Counted from the stretch's first letter, positions 17,720-27,302 are shown. The stretch is 64,000 nucleotides of DNA from Phycisphaeraceae bacterium (GCA_028282805.1 JANQHD010000010.1:62001-126000); one strand, 5' to 3'. Notes: a model not told the origin generated them from the sequence alone. Translations and numbers: made by a program.

Positions 17720-18055
17720 TTACCTCAGTGATTTCAGCGCGGTGTCGACGTCCTCGTGGGTGTCGAAGTGCTTGTCGAGCCGCGTGATCGTCAGGATCTT
17801 CTGCACGGTTTCGTTCGGGCAGGCCAGGCGGATCTGCCCGAGCCGTTCGTCGGCCTGCTCCTGCAACCACAGCAGCGTCTCCAGCGCACCGGAGTCGAGG
17901 AACTCGGTCTCGGCCAGGTCGAGCACGAAGTCGCGGGTCTCCTGGTTGAGCCGCTGCTCGACGAGCCGGCGGAACGCGTCGAGCTCGTCGACGGTCAGGT
18001 CGCCCTCGATGCCGATCACCGTGATGCGGTCGTAGTTCTCGTGGGTCAGCTTCAT
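17720..18055 (-). CDS. STAS-domain (anti-anti-sigma type) protein
   Basis: A 111-residue single STAS domain like SpoIIAA/RsbV (IEGDLTVDELDAFRRL, then DFVLDLAETEFLDSGALETL). The serine in FLDSGALE is in the position phosphorylated by partner kinases in that family. The ATG overlaps the stop of the HD-GYP gene as ATGA, so the two are translationally coupled. No anti-sigma kinase or sigma factor lies next to it, so a role inside the secretion operon, such as tuning the ATPase or the HD-GYP protein, is more likely than classical partner switching. That is inference. Confidence 0.85.
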   Translation of the reverse strand: MKLTHENYDRITVIGIEGDLTVDELDAFRRLVEQRLNQETRDFVLDLAETEFLDSGALETLLWLQEQADERLGQIRLACPNETVQKILTITRLDKHFDTHEDVDTALKSLR

Positions 18056-19713
18056 CCCGACAGGCCTCCAAGCTCCTTGATCAGCGGCGACTGGCGTTGC
18101 TGGTGGTTGTGGATCATCTGGTCGTAGAGCGCGAAGTCGATGTTGACGAACACCTCGGCGAGCTTCGGGTCGAACTGCTTGCCGGCGCAGTTGAGTATCT
18201 CTTCGAGCACGGCCTGGCGGTCCATCGCCGCGCGGTAGGTGCGGGTGGAGCTCATGGCGTCGAACGAATCGGCGAGGCAGAGCACGCGGCCGAACAGCGG
18301 GATGTTCTCGCCGGACAGGCCGTCGGGGTACCCGCCGCCGTCGAAGCGCTCGTGGTGGTAGAGCACGCCGGGGATCAGGTCCTGCATCTGCCGGATGTCC
18401 TGCAGGATGCGGGCGCCGATGCGCGGGTGCGTCTTGATGATGTCGAACTCCTCGTCGGTCAACCGGCCGGGCTTGGCCAGCACCGACTCGGGGATGCCGA
18501 TCTTGCCGATGTCGTGCAGCAGGCCGGCGAGGTACAAACGCTGGGTCGACTGCGCGTCGAGCCCCGCGGCCTCGGCCAGCTCCCGGCCCAGCCAGGCCAC
18601 GCGCTCCGAGTGGCCGCAGGTGTAGGTGTCCTTGGCGTCGATCGCGCTGACCAGCGTGCGCAACGTGCCCATGAACATGTCCTGCACGTCCTCGAAGAGC
18701 ATCGCGTTCTCGAGGAAGATGCCGACGGACTGGCCCAGGCTCGTCGCGAGCTTGCTGTCGACGGACGACAGGTCCGAGCTGTCGATCTTTTCGGTGCCGA
18801 TGATGATGCCGAGCGGGCGGTCGTCGCGGACCAGCGGCACCAGCAGCGTCGTGCCGACCACGCCCGCCAGGTCCGGGTCGCCCAGGTCGGCGGGGTTGAA
18901 CACGACCTGCGCCGAGTCGGCCTTGCCGCACCACAGGGCGCCGACCTTGCGTGCGGCGCGGGCCAGGCGTGGCTCGTCGAACGGCGGGTCGCCGGCCACG
19001 AACGTCCGGCCGCGCAGCTCCTGCAAACGGTCGTCGGTGTCGTTGAGCTGCATGACCATCCAGCGCAGGCCGATCACCTGCTGCATCTCGGACAGCACGT
19101 ACTCCAAAAACGGCTCGGGGTCCGCCGTGACCGTCATCTTCGCCGACAGCTTGTACACCAGCGAGATCTCTTCGTACGCCTCGGCCAGCTGCTGGCTGAG
19201 CGTGTTGATCTCCTCGGCGTGGCGGTTCTTGTCGTGCAGGTCGTGGGCGGTCCAGTTGAGCATCTGCGCCAAACGGGGCAGGTCGCGCTCGCTCCACAGC
19301 GACTCGGGACCGATCTGGCTGCACGCCACCATGTAGTCGAGCCGCGCCGACGCCACGAGCCGGTGCAGCTGCTCGCTGTCGAGCAGGCGCTCGGTCAGCA
19401 CGACCACCACGCGGTAGCCGATCACGCGCCGGCGCTCCTGGATCGCCAGCGGCACCACCCAGCAACCCGGCCACAGCTCGCTCGGCTCGGCCGGGGCCCG
19501 GTCGTGCCACTGCGGCGCCACGCCCAGCAGGCCCTGCGCAAACAAACCGCTGTTCAACAGCGTGTGCGTCAACCAGTTCGCCTCGTCGCAATGCCGCGCG
19601 CGGATGCGACCCGAAAGGTCGACCAACGCCACCGGCAAACCGAGCGCCCCACACCGTTCAACGATGTAGCGGTCCTCGGCCCCCGTCTCGATTGTCCCCG
19701 TGTACGCACTCAT
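18052..19713 (-). CDS. GAF-like and HD-GYP domain phosphodiesterase
   Basis: Probably hydrolyses cyclic di-GMP. The 553-residue soluble protein has an N-terminal sensory region, a GAF-like domain around residues 200-335 (LVPLVRDDRPLGIIIG), and a C-terminal HD-GYP domain. All hallmark motifs of that domain are present: HSERVAWLG, HDIGKIGIP, HPRIGARIL and HHERFDGGGYPDGL, then LCLADSFDAMSS. It overlaps the response-regulator gene upstream and the STAS gene downstream (both ATGA). The context suggests local c-di-GMP control of the secretion ATPase, whose N-terminal domain belongs to a c-di-GMP-binding type. Confidence 0.93.
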   Translation of the reverse strand: MSAYTGTIETGAEDRYIVERCGALGLPVALVDLSGRIRARHCDEANWLTHTLLNSGLFAQGLLGVAPQWHDRAPAEPSELWPGCWVVPLAIQERRRVIGYRVVVVLTERLLDSEQLHRLVASARLDYMVACSQIGPESLWSERDLPRLAQMLNWTAHDLHDKNRHAEEINTLSQQLAEAYEEISLVYKLSAKMTVTADPEPFLEYVLSEMQQVIGLRWMVMQLNDTDDRLQELRGRTFVAGDPPFDEPRLARAARKVGALWCGKADSAQVVFNPADLGDPDLAGVVGTTLLVPLVRDDRPLGIIIGTEKIDSSDLSSVDSKLATSLGQSVGIFLENAMLFEDVQDMFMGTLRTLVSAIDAKDTYTCGHSERVAWLGRELAEAAGLDAQSTQRLYLAGLLHDIGKIGIPESVLAKPGRLTDEEFDIIKTHPRIGARILQDIRQMQDLIPGVLYHHERFDGGGYPDGLSGENIPLFGRVLCLADSFDAMSSTRTYRAAMDRQAVLEEILNCAGKQFDPKLAEVFVNIDFALYDQMIHNHQQRQSPLIKELGGLSG

Positions 19714-20102
19714 GTCACAACGTCCTTACCCCCGACCAATTCGTGTACCCGTCCGAGCACCTCACGCGGGCTGAACGGCTTGGTCAATACCCCGGCGATA
19801 TTCGTGTTGGCAAGGTCCGCCTCGTTGAGGCCGAAGCCCCGGGCGGTCAAAAGCAAGGCGGGCGTGTCCGCCGTCGCCTCGGTGGCCTTGAGCTTCTCGC
19901 AGAGCTGCAGGCCGGTCATGAACGGCATCTGGTAGTCCGTGATCACCACGTCCGGCCGCTCACGCAGGGCCAGCTCGAAACCCTCTTCGCCGTCCTGCGC
20001 CGTGATCACCTCGAAGCCGGCGTTGTTCAGCTTCAGGCTCACCACGTGCAGGATGTGGGACTCGTCGTCGACGACCAGGATCTTCATGGGTTTCTCACTC
20101 AT
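19710..20102 (-). CDS. Single-domain response regulator (CheY-like)
   Basis: A 130-residue receiver domain with no output domain. The acidic pocket is D12/D13, the phosphoacceptor is D56 (VVITDYQMP), then the conserved threonine in LLLTARG and lysine in VLTKPFSP. Start taken at ATG 20102; GTG 20105 is an alternative. Its stop overlaps the HD-GYP start (ATGA). The kinase gene lies 19 bases upstream, so the pair very likely forms a phosphorelay feeding the HD-GYP protein. Confidence 0.95.
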   Translation of the reverse strand: MSEKPMKILVVDDESHILHVVSLKLNNAGFEVITAQDGEEGFELALRERPDVVITDYQMPFMTGLQLCEKLKATEATADTPALLLTARGFGLNEADLANTNIAGVLTKPFSPREVLGRVHELVGGKDVVT

Positions 20103-20121
20103 CACGTAACCTCGATTCCAT

Positions 20122-21570
20122 TCATGCGTACGCGCCGTCGGAGACCGGCAGGCTCATCGTGAACGTGCTGCCCGCGCCGACCTCGCTGCGCACCGTCAGC
20201 CGGCCGTGGTGCACGGTCTCGACGATGTGCTTGACGAGGTTCAGCCCGAGCCCGGTGCCCTTGGCGATGTTCTTGTGGTCCGCCACGCGGTAGAACTTCT
20301 CGAACAGGTGCGGCAGCGCGTCGGCGGGGATGCCCACGCCCGTGTCGTGCACGTTGACCTCGACCGTCCGCCCGTGCTCGTCCATCACCGTGTCGATCGA
20401 GACGCGCCCGCCCTCGGGCGTGTACTTCAACGCGTTGCCCACCAGGTTCAGCATCGCCTGGTAGACCATGTCCTTGTCGGCGTAGACCTCGTAGTACAGC
20501 GGCGAGTCGGCGACCGTCAGCTCGATCCGCTTGGCCCGCGCCTGCGGCTGCATCACCTCGACCACCTCGCGGATCACCGAGGGCAGCGAGATGTGCTCGC
20601 GCTGCACCTTCTGGATGCCGGACTCGATCCGGCTGATGTTGAGGATGTTGTCGATCAGCCGCGACAGGCGGTTGGCCTCGCTCTGGATGATGTTGTAGAA
20701 CTCGGTGCGGGTCTGCTCGTCTTCGGCCTCGCCGTCGACGAGCATCTCGACGTACGCCTTGATCGAGCTCAGCGGCGTGCGCAGCTCGTGCGAGACCGAC
20801 GAGACGAAGTCGCTCTTCATCGCGCTGATCTCTTTTTCCTTGGTCACGTCGTGCAAGATCGTCACCACGCCGGCGACCTCGTGCTGCTGGTTGGCCACGC
20901 ACGACAGCGACACGTCGAACACGCTCGACCGGCCGTTGTGCTGGACGCGGTGCTCGAAGTGCCGGCGGTTGGCCAGCGAGCCGCTCTCGCGGGTGTCGCG
21001 GATGAGCTTGACCAGCGACTGGTCGCCGACCACCTGGTCGATGGGCTGGTGGCGGGCGTCTTCCAAACAGAAGCGCAGCGCCTCGGCCGCGGCCTCGTTG
21101 GCGATCGCCACCTCGTTGAACGCGTCGGTGACGAGGACCGCGTCGGAGATCGATTGCAGGATCGCCTCGGCGTGCTGTCGCTCGGCGTCGACCACGCGCA
21201 CCTGGATCTCCAGCTCGCGCCGCTCGGCGCGGAGTTGGTCGATCTCGTTTTGCAACGCCTTGCGGTGCTGGTCGATCCGCTTGTTCAGCGAACGCAACCA
21301 CAGGGGCTGCGAGCGGTCGGGCTTGTCGTCGTCGCCGTCGCCGTCGATCCGGTCGCCGATGCGGCCGATCGCGAAGTCGAGGCCCATGCCCACGGTCACC
21401 CAGAACACCAACGCCACGAAGCCCGCGGCCACCGCCGCCACGGGCACGGCGACAGCCGGCTCCGACAGCGGGATGTCCCACAGCCCGAACTGTTCGCCGA
21501 ACGAAATGGCCGCGAACTGAATCGCGACCAATGCGAACACGATCAACGAGATGGTCCTGCCGATCCCCAC
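20122..21570 (-). CDS. Membrane sensor histidine kinase (PhoR-like, PAS-containing)
   Basis: A 482-residue kinase with two N-terminal membrane helices (residues 6-26 and 42-63) and almost no periplasmic loop. A coiled-coil stretch follows (95-135), then a PAS domain (residues 135-245, ILQSISDAVLVTDAFNEV). The HisKA domain has phosphoacceptor H261 (SVSHELRTPLSS). The ATPase domain has an N box (NLVGNALKYTPEGG), DTGVGIP and GTGLGLNLV. GTG start with AGGTGG upstream. Located between the TPR lipoprotein and its receiver partner in the secretion operon. Confidence 0.95.
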   Translation of the reverse strand: MGIGRTISLIVFALVAIQFAAISFGEQFGLWDIPLSEPAVAVPVAAVAAGFVALVFWVTVGMGLDFAIGRIGDRIDGDGDDDKPDRSQPLWLRSLNKRIDQHRKALQNEIDQLRAERRELEIQVRVVDAERQHAEAILQSISDAVLVTDAFNEVAIANEAAAEALRFCLEDARHQPIDQVVGDQSLVKLIRDTRESGSLANRRHFEHRVQHNGRSSVFDVSLSCVANQQHEVAGVVTILHDVTKEKEISAMKSDFVSSVSHELRTPLSSIKAYVEMLVDGEAEDEQTRTEFYNIIQSEANRLSRLIDNILNISRIESGIQKVQREHISLPSVIREVVEVMQPQARAKRIELTVADSPLYYEVYADKDMVYQAMLNLVGNALKYTPEGGRVSIDTVMDEHGRTVEVNVHDTGVGIPADALPHLFEKFYRVADHKNIAKGTGLGLNLVKHIVETVHHGRLTVRSEVGAGSTFTMSLPVSDGAYA

Positions 21571-21623
21571 GCACCACCTGCTTCAATCCGCGTGCGATCG
21601 GGCCCCCGATTCCCAATCTGCGC

Positions 21624-22820
21624 TTACTCTGTCACGACTCCCGCCATCAGGCGCTGGGCCCGCGCGTCCTGCGGGTCGACCCGCAACGCCACGCCGTACG
21701 CCTGACCGGCTAATTCCATCTGCCCGGATTTCTCCAGCGTCATGCCCCGCATGATGTGCGGCAGCGCGCTGTCGGGCGCCAACGCGGACGCCCGCTGAAA
21801 ACTCACCAGGGCCTGGTCCGAGCGGCCGGCGCGGACGTGCGCCATGCCGGTCAGCAGCTGGCCCTCGTAACGATCGGGCGCCAAAGAGGTGACCTGGCGC
21901 GCCGCCATGCCCAAACGCGTGTCGTCGCCGACGATCCACGCGGCCTGGCCCAGGCGGACCCACGCGTCGATGTCGGTCGGCCGCTGCTGCGTCAGCTCGA
22001 GGAACAGCAGCCGCGCCTTCTTGTGGTTGCTGGTCGCCTGGTAGCAGTCGCCCAACGCCGTGCGGAGGTCGCGGCGGTGCTTGAACTGCGGCAGTTCGGT
22101 CAGCTTGCCGAGGTAGTAGATCGCCTCGGAGTAGTTCTGCGCCGAGTACTCGGCCAACGCCAGGTGCTCGAGCAGGGTCATGTCTTCCGGCGCCAACAGC
22201 TGCGCCTCGCGGAACATCCGCAGGGCGCGGTCGTTGTCGTGGTTCATCATGTACATCCGCGCGACGGACACGCGGATCGCCGCGTTGTGCTCGAAGTACG
22301 TCAGCTTGTCTTCCAGCTTGGCGATCGCCTCTTCGGTGCGATCCATCGCCACGAGCATCTCGGCGCTGGCCAGCAGGCCGTTGACGTTGTCCGGCTCGTT
22401 CTCGTACGCCTTGGTGTAGGCCTGGTAGGCCGGCTCGTAGCGCTGCCAGCGCTGCAGGATCACGCCCATGCGGTAGTACGCGTCGGCGTAGTTCGGGTCG
22501 AGCTCGGTGGCGCGCTTGATCGCGAGGTAGCCGCGCTCCAGCTCGCCCTTCTCGATGGCGATGCGGCCGGCGAGCACGTAGAACACCGGCGCGTTGGGGT
22601 TGGCCGAGATCGCCTGTTCGATCGTGCGCTCGGCCTTGTCGAAGTCGCCGGACTCGTATTGCTGCAGCGCCAGCGAGTACGTGATGCCCGAGCGGGCGGC
22701 GTTGTAACGGCCCATCGCCGCGGCCTTGTCCTGCTCGTACGAGGTGTGCGAGCAGCCGGCCAACACGATCATCCACCCTCCCACCGCAAGCACGATTGCT
22801 TTGTGACTCATGCAAGTCAT
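21624..22820 (-). CDS. TPR-repeat lipoprotein, possible pilotin-type factor
   Basis: A 398-residue exported lipoprotein with lipobox MIVLAGCS, filled with tetratricopeptide repeats (for example SLALQQYESGDFDKAERTIE, VFYVLAGRIAIEKGELERGY and DAYYRMGVILQRWQRYEPAY). ATG 22820 has GAGGTG six bases upstream and is preferred to ATG 22811. It follows the secretin gene by about 50 bases. TPR lipoproteins such as PilF/PilW and Tgl assemble secretins in the outer membrane in other systems, so a pilotin role is a reasonable inference. Confidence 0.85.
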   Translation of the reverse strand: MTCMSHKAIVLAVGGWMIVLAGCSHTSYEQDKAAAMGRYNAARSGITYSLALQQYESGDFDKAERTIEQAISANPNAPVFYVLAGRIAIEKGELERGYLAIKRATELDPNYADAYYRMGVILQRWQRYEPAYQAYTKAYENEPDNVNGLLASAEMLVAMDRTEEAIAKLEDKLTYFEHNAAIRVSVARMYMMNHDNDRALRMFREAQLLAPEDMTLLEHLALAEYSAQNYSEAIYYLGKLTELPQFKHRRDLRTALGDCYQATSNHKKARLLFLELTQQRPTDIDAWVRLGQAAWIVGDDTRLGMAARQVTSLAPDRYEGQLLTGMAHVRAGRSDQALVSFQRASALAPDSALPHIMRGMTLEKSGQMELAGQAYGVALRVDPQDARAQRLMAGVVTE

Positions 22821-22872
22821 GGTTTCACCTCTGCGTCTCTCTCTAGATGTTTGATCCCGGTGGACCGTGTTC

Positions 22873-25482
22873 TTACTCTTCGGTTTCCGCGTTGGCCGTG
22901 TCGACGGACTCCTCGCCCTCGGTCTTCTCGTAGTAGGCGCGGATCGCGTCCTGGAGCACCTGCGGCAGCGGCTCGTTGGCCACCTCCGCCGTCTCCGTTT
23001 CCGTCTCGCCGTCGGTCGGCTCTTCGCTGTCGGCCGTCTCGGTCGCGGCTTCGGTCTCGGCGTCAGCCGTCTCTTCGGTGACGTCCTCGGCGACCTCGTC
23101 GGTCGTCTCCTCGGCCACCTCGACGGTCTCGGCGTCGCCTTCAAAAACCTCGGCCTCGGTCATCTCGGTTTCCTCAACCACGACCTCGGTGGCCTCGGTC
23201 TCGTCGACGAACTCCGTCTCGGTCTCGACCTCGGCGGTCTCGACGCCGGCTTCGGCTTCCTCAAAAGCTTCGCCGTCTTCCTCGAAGGTCATCTCGATCG
23301 CGTCGCCTTCGACGATCGTGATCGAATCGCCCTCGAACTCGGCGGGCGCTTCAGTTTCGGTTTCGGTTTCCGTCACGGCTTCGCTGACCTCGATCGGCTC
23401 GGCCGTCTCGGTTTCGGCCGTCTCGACGGGTTCGGTCTCGGCGACGAACTCGGTCGTGGTTTCAGCCTCGGTCTCGGTCTCGGTCACGGTCACGGTCACG
23501 GACTCGACGGGCTCGACCTGGGCGGCCTGCTCGGTGACGGTGGTCGTCGGCTCGAGCTCGGGCTCGACCGCGGGCTCTTCGTCGATCTGCACGGGCTGGC
23601 TGTTCCAACCGAGCAGCGGCTCGTCGTCGGAGATCACCTCGGAGGGGCGCGGGTTCGGCACCATCGGGCGGGCGCGGAACTTACGCTGGCTGGTGGCGTC
23701 CTCGACCATCATGTCGACCGCTTCGTCGAGCATGCTGCGGCCGGGCCAGTAGGTGCGCTGGCCGGTGAGCTTCTCCTTGAGGCGGATCGCTTCGACCTGG
23801 CGCGGGTCCAAGCCCAGCGCGAGGTCCACTTCCCACAGCGCCTTGTCGCGGTCGCCGGCCTCGATCGCCCGCAGCGCGTCACGCAGGTGCGAGGCGGTCA
23901 GCTTCGAGCGGCTCCAGGGCAGCAGGCCTTCGCGGCTGCCGATGCGGATCATCTCCACGCCGTCCAACGTCGCCTGGCCGGCCTCGTACAGCGAGTTGTC
24001 CTTCACGATGTGCGGGGTGATCAGGAAGATCACCTCGCTGCGGACCGTGGACGAGTCCTTGCCCTTGAACGCGGCGCCGACCAGCGGCACGTCACCCAGG
24101 TAAGGCACCTGGTCGCGGCTGATGGTGGTCTCTTCCTTGAACAGGCCGCCGAGGATCACGGTCTGGCCGTCCTTGACGTTGACGTTGGTCGTCAGCTCCT
24201 GCGTGATCTCGTCGGGGATGGTGACCGCGGCGGTCGAGGTGCCGGGCACCACGTCGCGGATGCGGGCCGAGGAGATCTGCGGCTTGAGTTCCATGCGGAC
24301 GTAGCCGTCGGGCGTGATGAACGGGCGCACGGTCAGCTGCGTGCCGGTGTCGAGGAACTCGACGGTCTGCGTCGTGGCCGTGGACGTGGCGGTCGTCGAC
24401 AGGTAACCGATCTTCTCACCGACCAACACGTCGGCCCGCTGGCGGTTGAGCACCAGGAGCTTGGGGTTGGCCACGATGGTGGTGTCGGTCACGGTGTCGA
24501 GGGCGCTGATGAACGCGGCGACGTTGTTGGTCGAGATGCCGATCTTGAACGTCGCGTCGTCGCCCTGGGGCACGGTGTTCTGGATGGCGACGGTGTCGGT
24601 CACCGCACCGGTGATCAGGTCGGCGACGGGGTTGAGCGGGCTGGTGACCGCGTCGAGGGCCTCGTCGGTGAGGATCGACCAATCGACGCCGAACTGCGTG
24701 GTGTCGGTCACGTCGGCCTTGAGGATCGTCGCCTCGACCATGACCTGCATGGGCTTGACGTCGATCTGGGCGATGACGTTCTCGATCTCGGCGAGCTGCT
24801 CGGCGTAGTCGCGCACCATCATGGTGTGCGGGTGGGCGAAGCTGTCGGCGCCGGCGTCGGACAGCGAGGGCTGAACGCCGGGCGCGACGTTGCTGCTGAT
24901 GGAGATCTGGCCGGCGCTGGACAGCAGCGGCGTGACGAACGCCGAGGCGTCCGCGGCCGTGATGTACCTGAGCGTGATGACCTTGTACTCGATGGTGCGC
25001 TCGGCCTCCTTGATCCGGTCGAGCTCCTCGATCGTGTAGATGTAGATGAAGTTGCCCTGCTCGCGGTACCCGGCGCCGTTCTGCTGGAGGATCGCGTCGA
25101 GCGCCTCGTAGAACGTCACGTCGTACAGGTTGGCCGTCACCGAGCCGGTGACGTTCGGGCTGGGCACGATGTTCCGCTTGCCCTGCACGCTGAGCACCTG
25201 CAGCACGTCGGCCAGGTCGGTGCTCTGCACGTTCAGCGAGACGGTGTCGAAGCTCGTGACCGACACGTCGGCGCCGCCGTCGGGCGCAGAAGCGGCCGTG
25301 GCGTCGGCGACGGGCGTCACCTCGGTCGGGGCCCCGCCACCCTCGTTGAACAGCGATTGCACGAGCCCGGCGGCCTTATCGGTCGCGGTGGGCTCATCAC
25401 CCTCGCTTGCGTAGACGTTGCAAACGGTACCCAAGGCCATAAAAAAAGAACCGGCCACGATCCAGCGTTGTTTGGGCGACAT
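22873..25482 (-). CDS. Secretin (GspD/PilQ-like) with long acidic C-terminal tail
   Basis: Outer-membrane channel of the secretion/pilus system, 869 residues. It has a signal peptide, then a short STN-like domain (VSLNVQSTDLADVLQVLSVQ), N-domains (MVRDYAEQLAEIENVIAQID) and the secretin core with VPYLGDVPLVGAAFKGK and the C-terminal FLITPHIV strand near residue 495. A helical linker follows. The last 240 or so residues are an almost base-free Glu/Thr/Val tail (for example VTETETEAETTTEF, repeated in variants). That tail is not part of the standard family and would face the periplasm or surface. ATG 25482 has AGGAGAG upstream. Confidence 0.92.
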   Translation of the reverse strand: MSPKQRWIVAGSFFMALGTVCNVYASEGDEPTATDKAAGLVQSLFNEGGGAPTEVTPVADATAASAPDGGADVSVTSFDTVSLNVQSTDLADVLQVLSVQGKRNIVPSPNVTGSVTANLYDVTFYEALDAILQQNGAGYREQGNFIYIYTIEELDRIKEAERTIEYKVITLRYITAADASAFVTPLLSSAGQISISSNVAPGVQPSLSDAGADSFAHPHTMMVRDYAEQLAEIENVIAQIDVKPMQVMVEATILKADVTDTTQFGVDWSILTDEALDAVTSPLNPVADLITGAVTDTVAIQNTVPQGDDATFKIGISTNNVAAFISALDTVTDTTIVANPKLLVLNRQRADVLVGEKIGYLSTTATSTATTQTVEFLDTGTQLTVRPFITPDGYVRMELKPQISSARIRDVVPGTSTAAVTIPDEITQELTTNVNVKDGQTVILGGLFKEETTISRDQVPYLGDVPLVGAAFKGKDSSTVRSEVIFLITPHIVKDNSLYEAGQATLDGVEMIRIGSREGLLPWSRSKLTASHLRDALRAIEAGDRDKALWEVDLALGLDPRQVEAIRLKEKLTGQRTYWPGRSMLDEAVDMMVEDATSQRKFRARPMVPNPRPSEVISDDEPLLGWNSQPVQIDEEPAVEPELEPTTTVTEQAAQVEPVESVTVTVTETETEAETTTEFVAETEPVETAETETAEPIEVSEAVTETETETEAPAEFEGDSITIVEGDAIEMTFEEDGEAFEEAEAGVETAEVETETEFVDETEATEVVVEETEMTEAEVFEGDAETVEVAEETTDEVAEDVTEETADAETEAATETADSEEPTDGETETETAEVANEPLPQVLQDAIRAYYEKTEGEESVDTANAETEE

Positions 25483-25508
25483 AACCAAACTCTCCTGTTG
25501 TGTGCTCT

Positions 25509-26087
25509 TTACGGGGCGCTCGCGCCTTTCATTTCGAGCACGACTTCAACGCCATCCCTGACAAGTGTCACTTTGCGCTCTTCCACGTTGCGCAACTCGA
25601 AGCCCTGGATCACCTGTCCCTCTTCGATCAATTCACCGTTGATCAACGCGCGGTTCGGCTCGTCGAGCAGCGTCGCCTGAAGCGTCAGGCTCCCCGCTGC
25701 GGCAAGTACGGCCAATTCACGCGCCATCTGCTGCTTTTGCTCATCGGTCGGATCGAGGCCCGACTTTCCTGACGAACCCGGATCAACTGAAGAACCCGAG
25801 GCCGAGGCGTAATAAACCGGGTCAAACACGAAAAGGTCACGCTCGACCGGCCCGTAATCGGCAATCAGGACCTCCGGCCGCAACGCGCCGGCCACCGCCG
25901 ACACCGCCGCGCCGCCGTCGGCCGGCTGCTGCTGGGCGAGCTTATCGGGCTCGGCGACCGCGGTGCGCGGCACGTTCTTCAGCAACAACCGCCCCCACAG
26001 CAACAGCCCGACGAGCAGCAGCGTCGTCACGACGCCGAGCTTGCGCTTGTCGGCGAGCAGTTGTTGTTTGAAGCTCTGGAAACTCAC
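25509..26087 (-). CDS. PilP/GspC-like inner-membrane protein
   Basis: A 192-residue protein with one membrane helix (residues 18-36) and a short C-terminal beta domain (TLLDEPNRALINGEL, EGQVIQGFELRNVEERKVTL, DGVEVVLEM). This fits the GspC/PilP homology region that links inner-membrane PilN-PilO to the secretin. Identity is too low to be certain by eye; position and architecture decide it. It overlaps the pilO-like gene by four bases (ATGA) and is directly followed by the secretin gene. Confidence 0.75.
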   Translation of the reverse strand: MSFQSFKQQLLADKRKLGVVTTLLLVGLLLWGRLLLKNVPRTAVAEPDKLAQQQPADGGAAVSAVAGALRPEVLIADYGPVERDLFVFDPVYYASASGSSVDPGSSGKSGLDPTDEQKQQMARELAVLAAAGSLTLQATLLDEPNRALINGELIEEGQVIQGFELRNVEERKVTLVRDGVEVVLEMKGASAP

Positions 26088-26626
26088 AGCTCGCTCCCCT
26101 CTTCACCGCTGTAGTAGATCGTCAACAGCAGCTTCGCCTCGAGGTCGCCGGTCTCGCGATCCAGCTCCATCTCGAGCGAATCGACGTGCATCATGCGCGG
26201 CATCCGCTCGACGCGCTCGATGAAGTCGAAGACCTTCACCGAGCTGCCGCGGAACGTCAGCTCCACGGGCGAAGCGATCACGTCTTCCTCGATCACGTTC
26301 TTCAGGGCGCTGTAGCCCTGGTCGATCAGATCGGCCGTCTCGAGCTTCAGCGACAGCTCGCGGAGGAGCTTGGCCGACTCGCCGACCGAGGAGATGACCT
26401 TGTTGTTGGAGGCGACGCGCTGGCGCAGGTCGTCGACCTGGACCTTGAGCAGGGCGTGGCCGTTGGTCCGGCCGCGCGTGATGCCCAGGTCGTGCTCGGT
26501 CTTGACGATCTCCGCCTTGAGCTTGCGGATCTTGAAGGACGCGGGCAGCCACAGGCCCACGCCGAACACGAGGATCACGCCGGCGAAGATCGAGCCCCAC
26601 ACCATCTGGCTTCGGTCAATGCGCAT
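26084..26626 (-). CDS. PilO-like alignment protein
   Basis: A 180-residue bitopic protein: one N-terminal helix (residues 8-30), a coiled coil (residues 32-85) and a ferredoxin-like C-terminal domain (PVELTFRGSSVKVFDFIERV, then VDSLEMELDRETGDLEAKLL). This is the PilO/GspM architecture. The start overlaps the pilN-like gene and its stop overlaps the pilP-like gene, as in canonical pilMNOP operons. Confidence 0.85.
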   Translation of the reverse strand: MRIDRSQMVWGSIFAGVILVFGVGLWLPASFKIRKLKAEIVKTEHDLGITRGRTNGHALLKVQVDDLRQRVASNNKVISSVGESAKLLRELSLKLETADLIDQGYSALKNVIEEDVIASPVELTFRGSSVKVFDFIERVERMPRMMHVDSLEMELDRETGDLEAKLLLTIYYSGEEGSEL

Positions 26627-27302
26627 CGGCGACCTCCTGAAGTTCCACCACGCGGTAGTCGCGGTCCAGCGGCACCTCCATGGTGATGCGGAACTCGCGC
26701 GTCACCGAGTCGCCGACGTGGCCCTCACGCGAGTAGACCATCTTCACGTTGCGGAACAGGCGGGTCTCGGAGAGCCGGCCGACGTAGTTGGCGATCTCCA
26801 CGTTCGTCGGCGCCGTGCCGGAGACCGCGACCCGGACGACCTGGTAGTGCTCGGTCTTGGTGATGGCCTGGCCCGTGGCCGACTGGTCGGCGGGGGTGAC
26901 CACGCGTGTGCGTGACTTGGAGTGCGTGTCGCTGGTCAGCTCGGCGAGGAAGACCGAATCGGGGGTCATCGCCGCGAGCGTGGAGGCGATCCGGCTGAAG
27001 GTGACGGGGCGTGCGTACTTGTTGTACAGCCGCACCTGTTCGCCGAGGGTGGCCCGCGCCGCCTGGAGCTTCTGCACCTCGGTGAGCTTGCCGTTGACCT
27101 CGACGACCTGTTCGCTCAGCGCATCGCGGTGGTAGCTGAGGGTGCTCACGCGTTTCCAGGTGAACACCTGCATCACGCTCAGCCCGCCGATCAGCAACAG
27201 CAACAGCATGGTCATGCGGTGGTTCTGCATGCGCCGGCGGCACTGGCTGACGTACCACTCGGGCACGAAGTTGATGTTCTCGTAGACGCGGGACGCGCTC
27301 AT
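26616..27302 (-). CDS. PilN-like alignment protein
   Basis: A 228-residue protein. The N-terminus (YENINFVPEWY) resembles the short NxNLLP-type motif by which PilN docks on PilM. A membrane helix (residues 31-48), a coiled coil and a ferredoxin-like domain follow. Start ATG 27302 overlaps the pilM stop as ATGA, showing coupling. Longer upstream frame extensions read antisense to real pilM sequence and are not used. Confidence 0.85.
   Translation of the reverse strand: MSASRVYENINFVPEWYVSQCRRRMQNHRMTMLLLLLIGGLSVMQVFTWKRVSTLSYHRDALSEQVVEVNGKLTEVQKLQAARATLGEQVRLYNKYARPVTFSRIASTLAAMTPDSVFLAELTSDTHSKSRTRVVTPADQSATGQAITKTEHYQVVRVAVSGTAPTNVEIANYVGRLSETRLFRNVKMVYSREGHVGDSVTREFRITMEVPLDRDYRVVELQEVADAH

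Noticed and set aside
14887-17787. 966-codon plus-strand frame opposite gspF/gspE
   Set aside because: Antisense shadow; no domain content and the minus-strand genes are unmistakable.
22867-25680. 937-codon plus-strand frame opposite the secretin
   Set aside because: Gly/Leu/Val-rich antisense translation of the acidic tail and core; not a gene.
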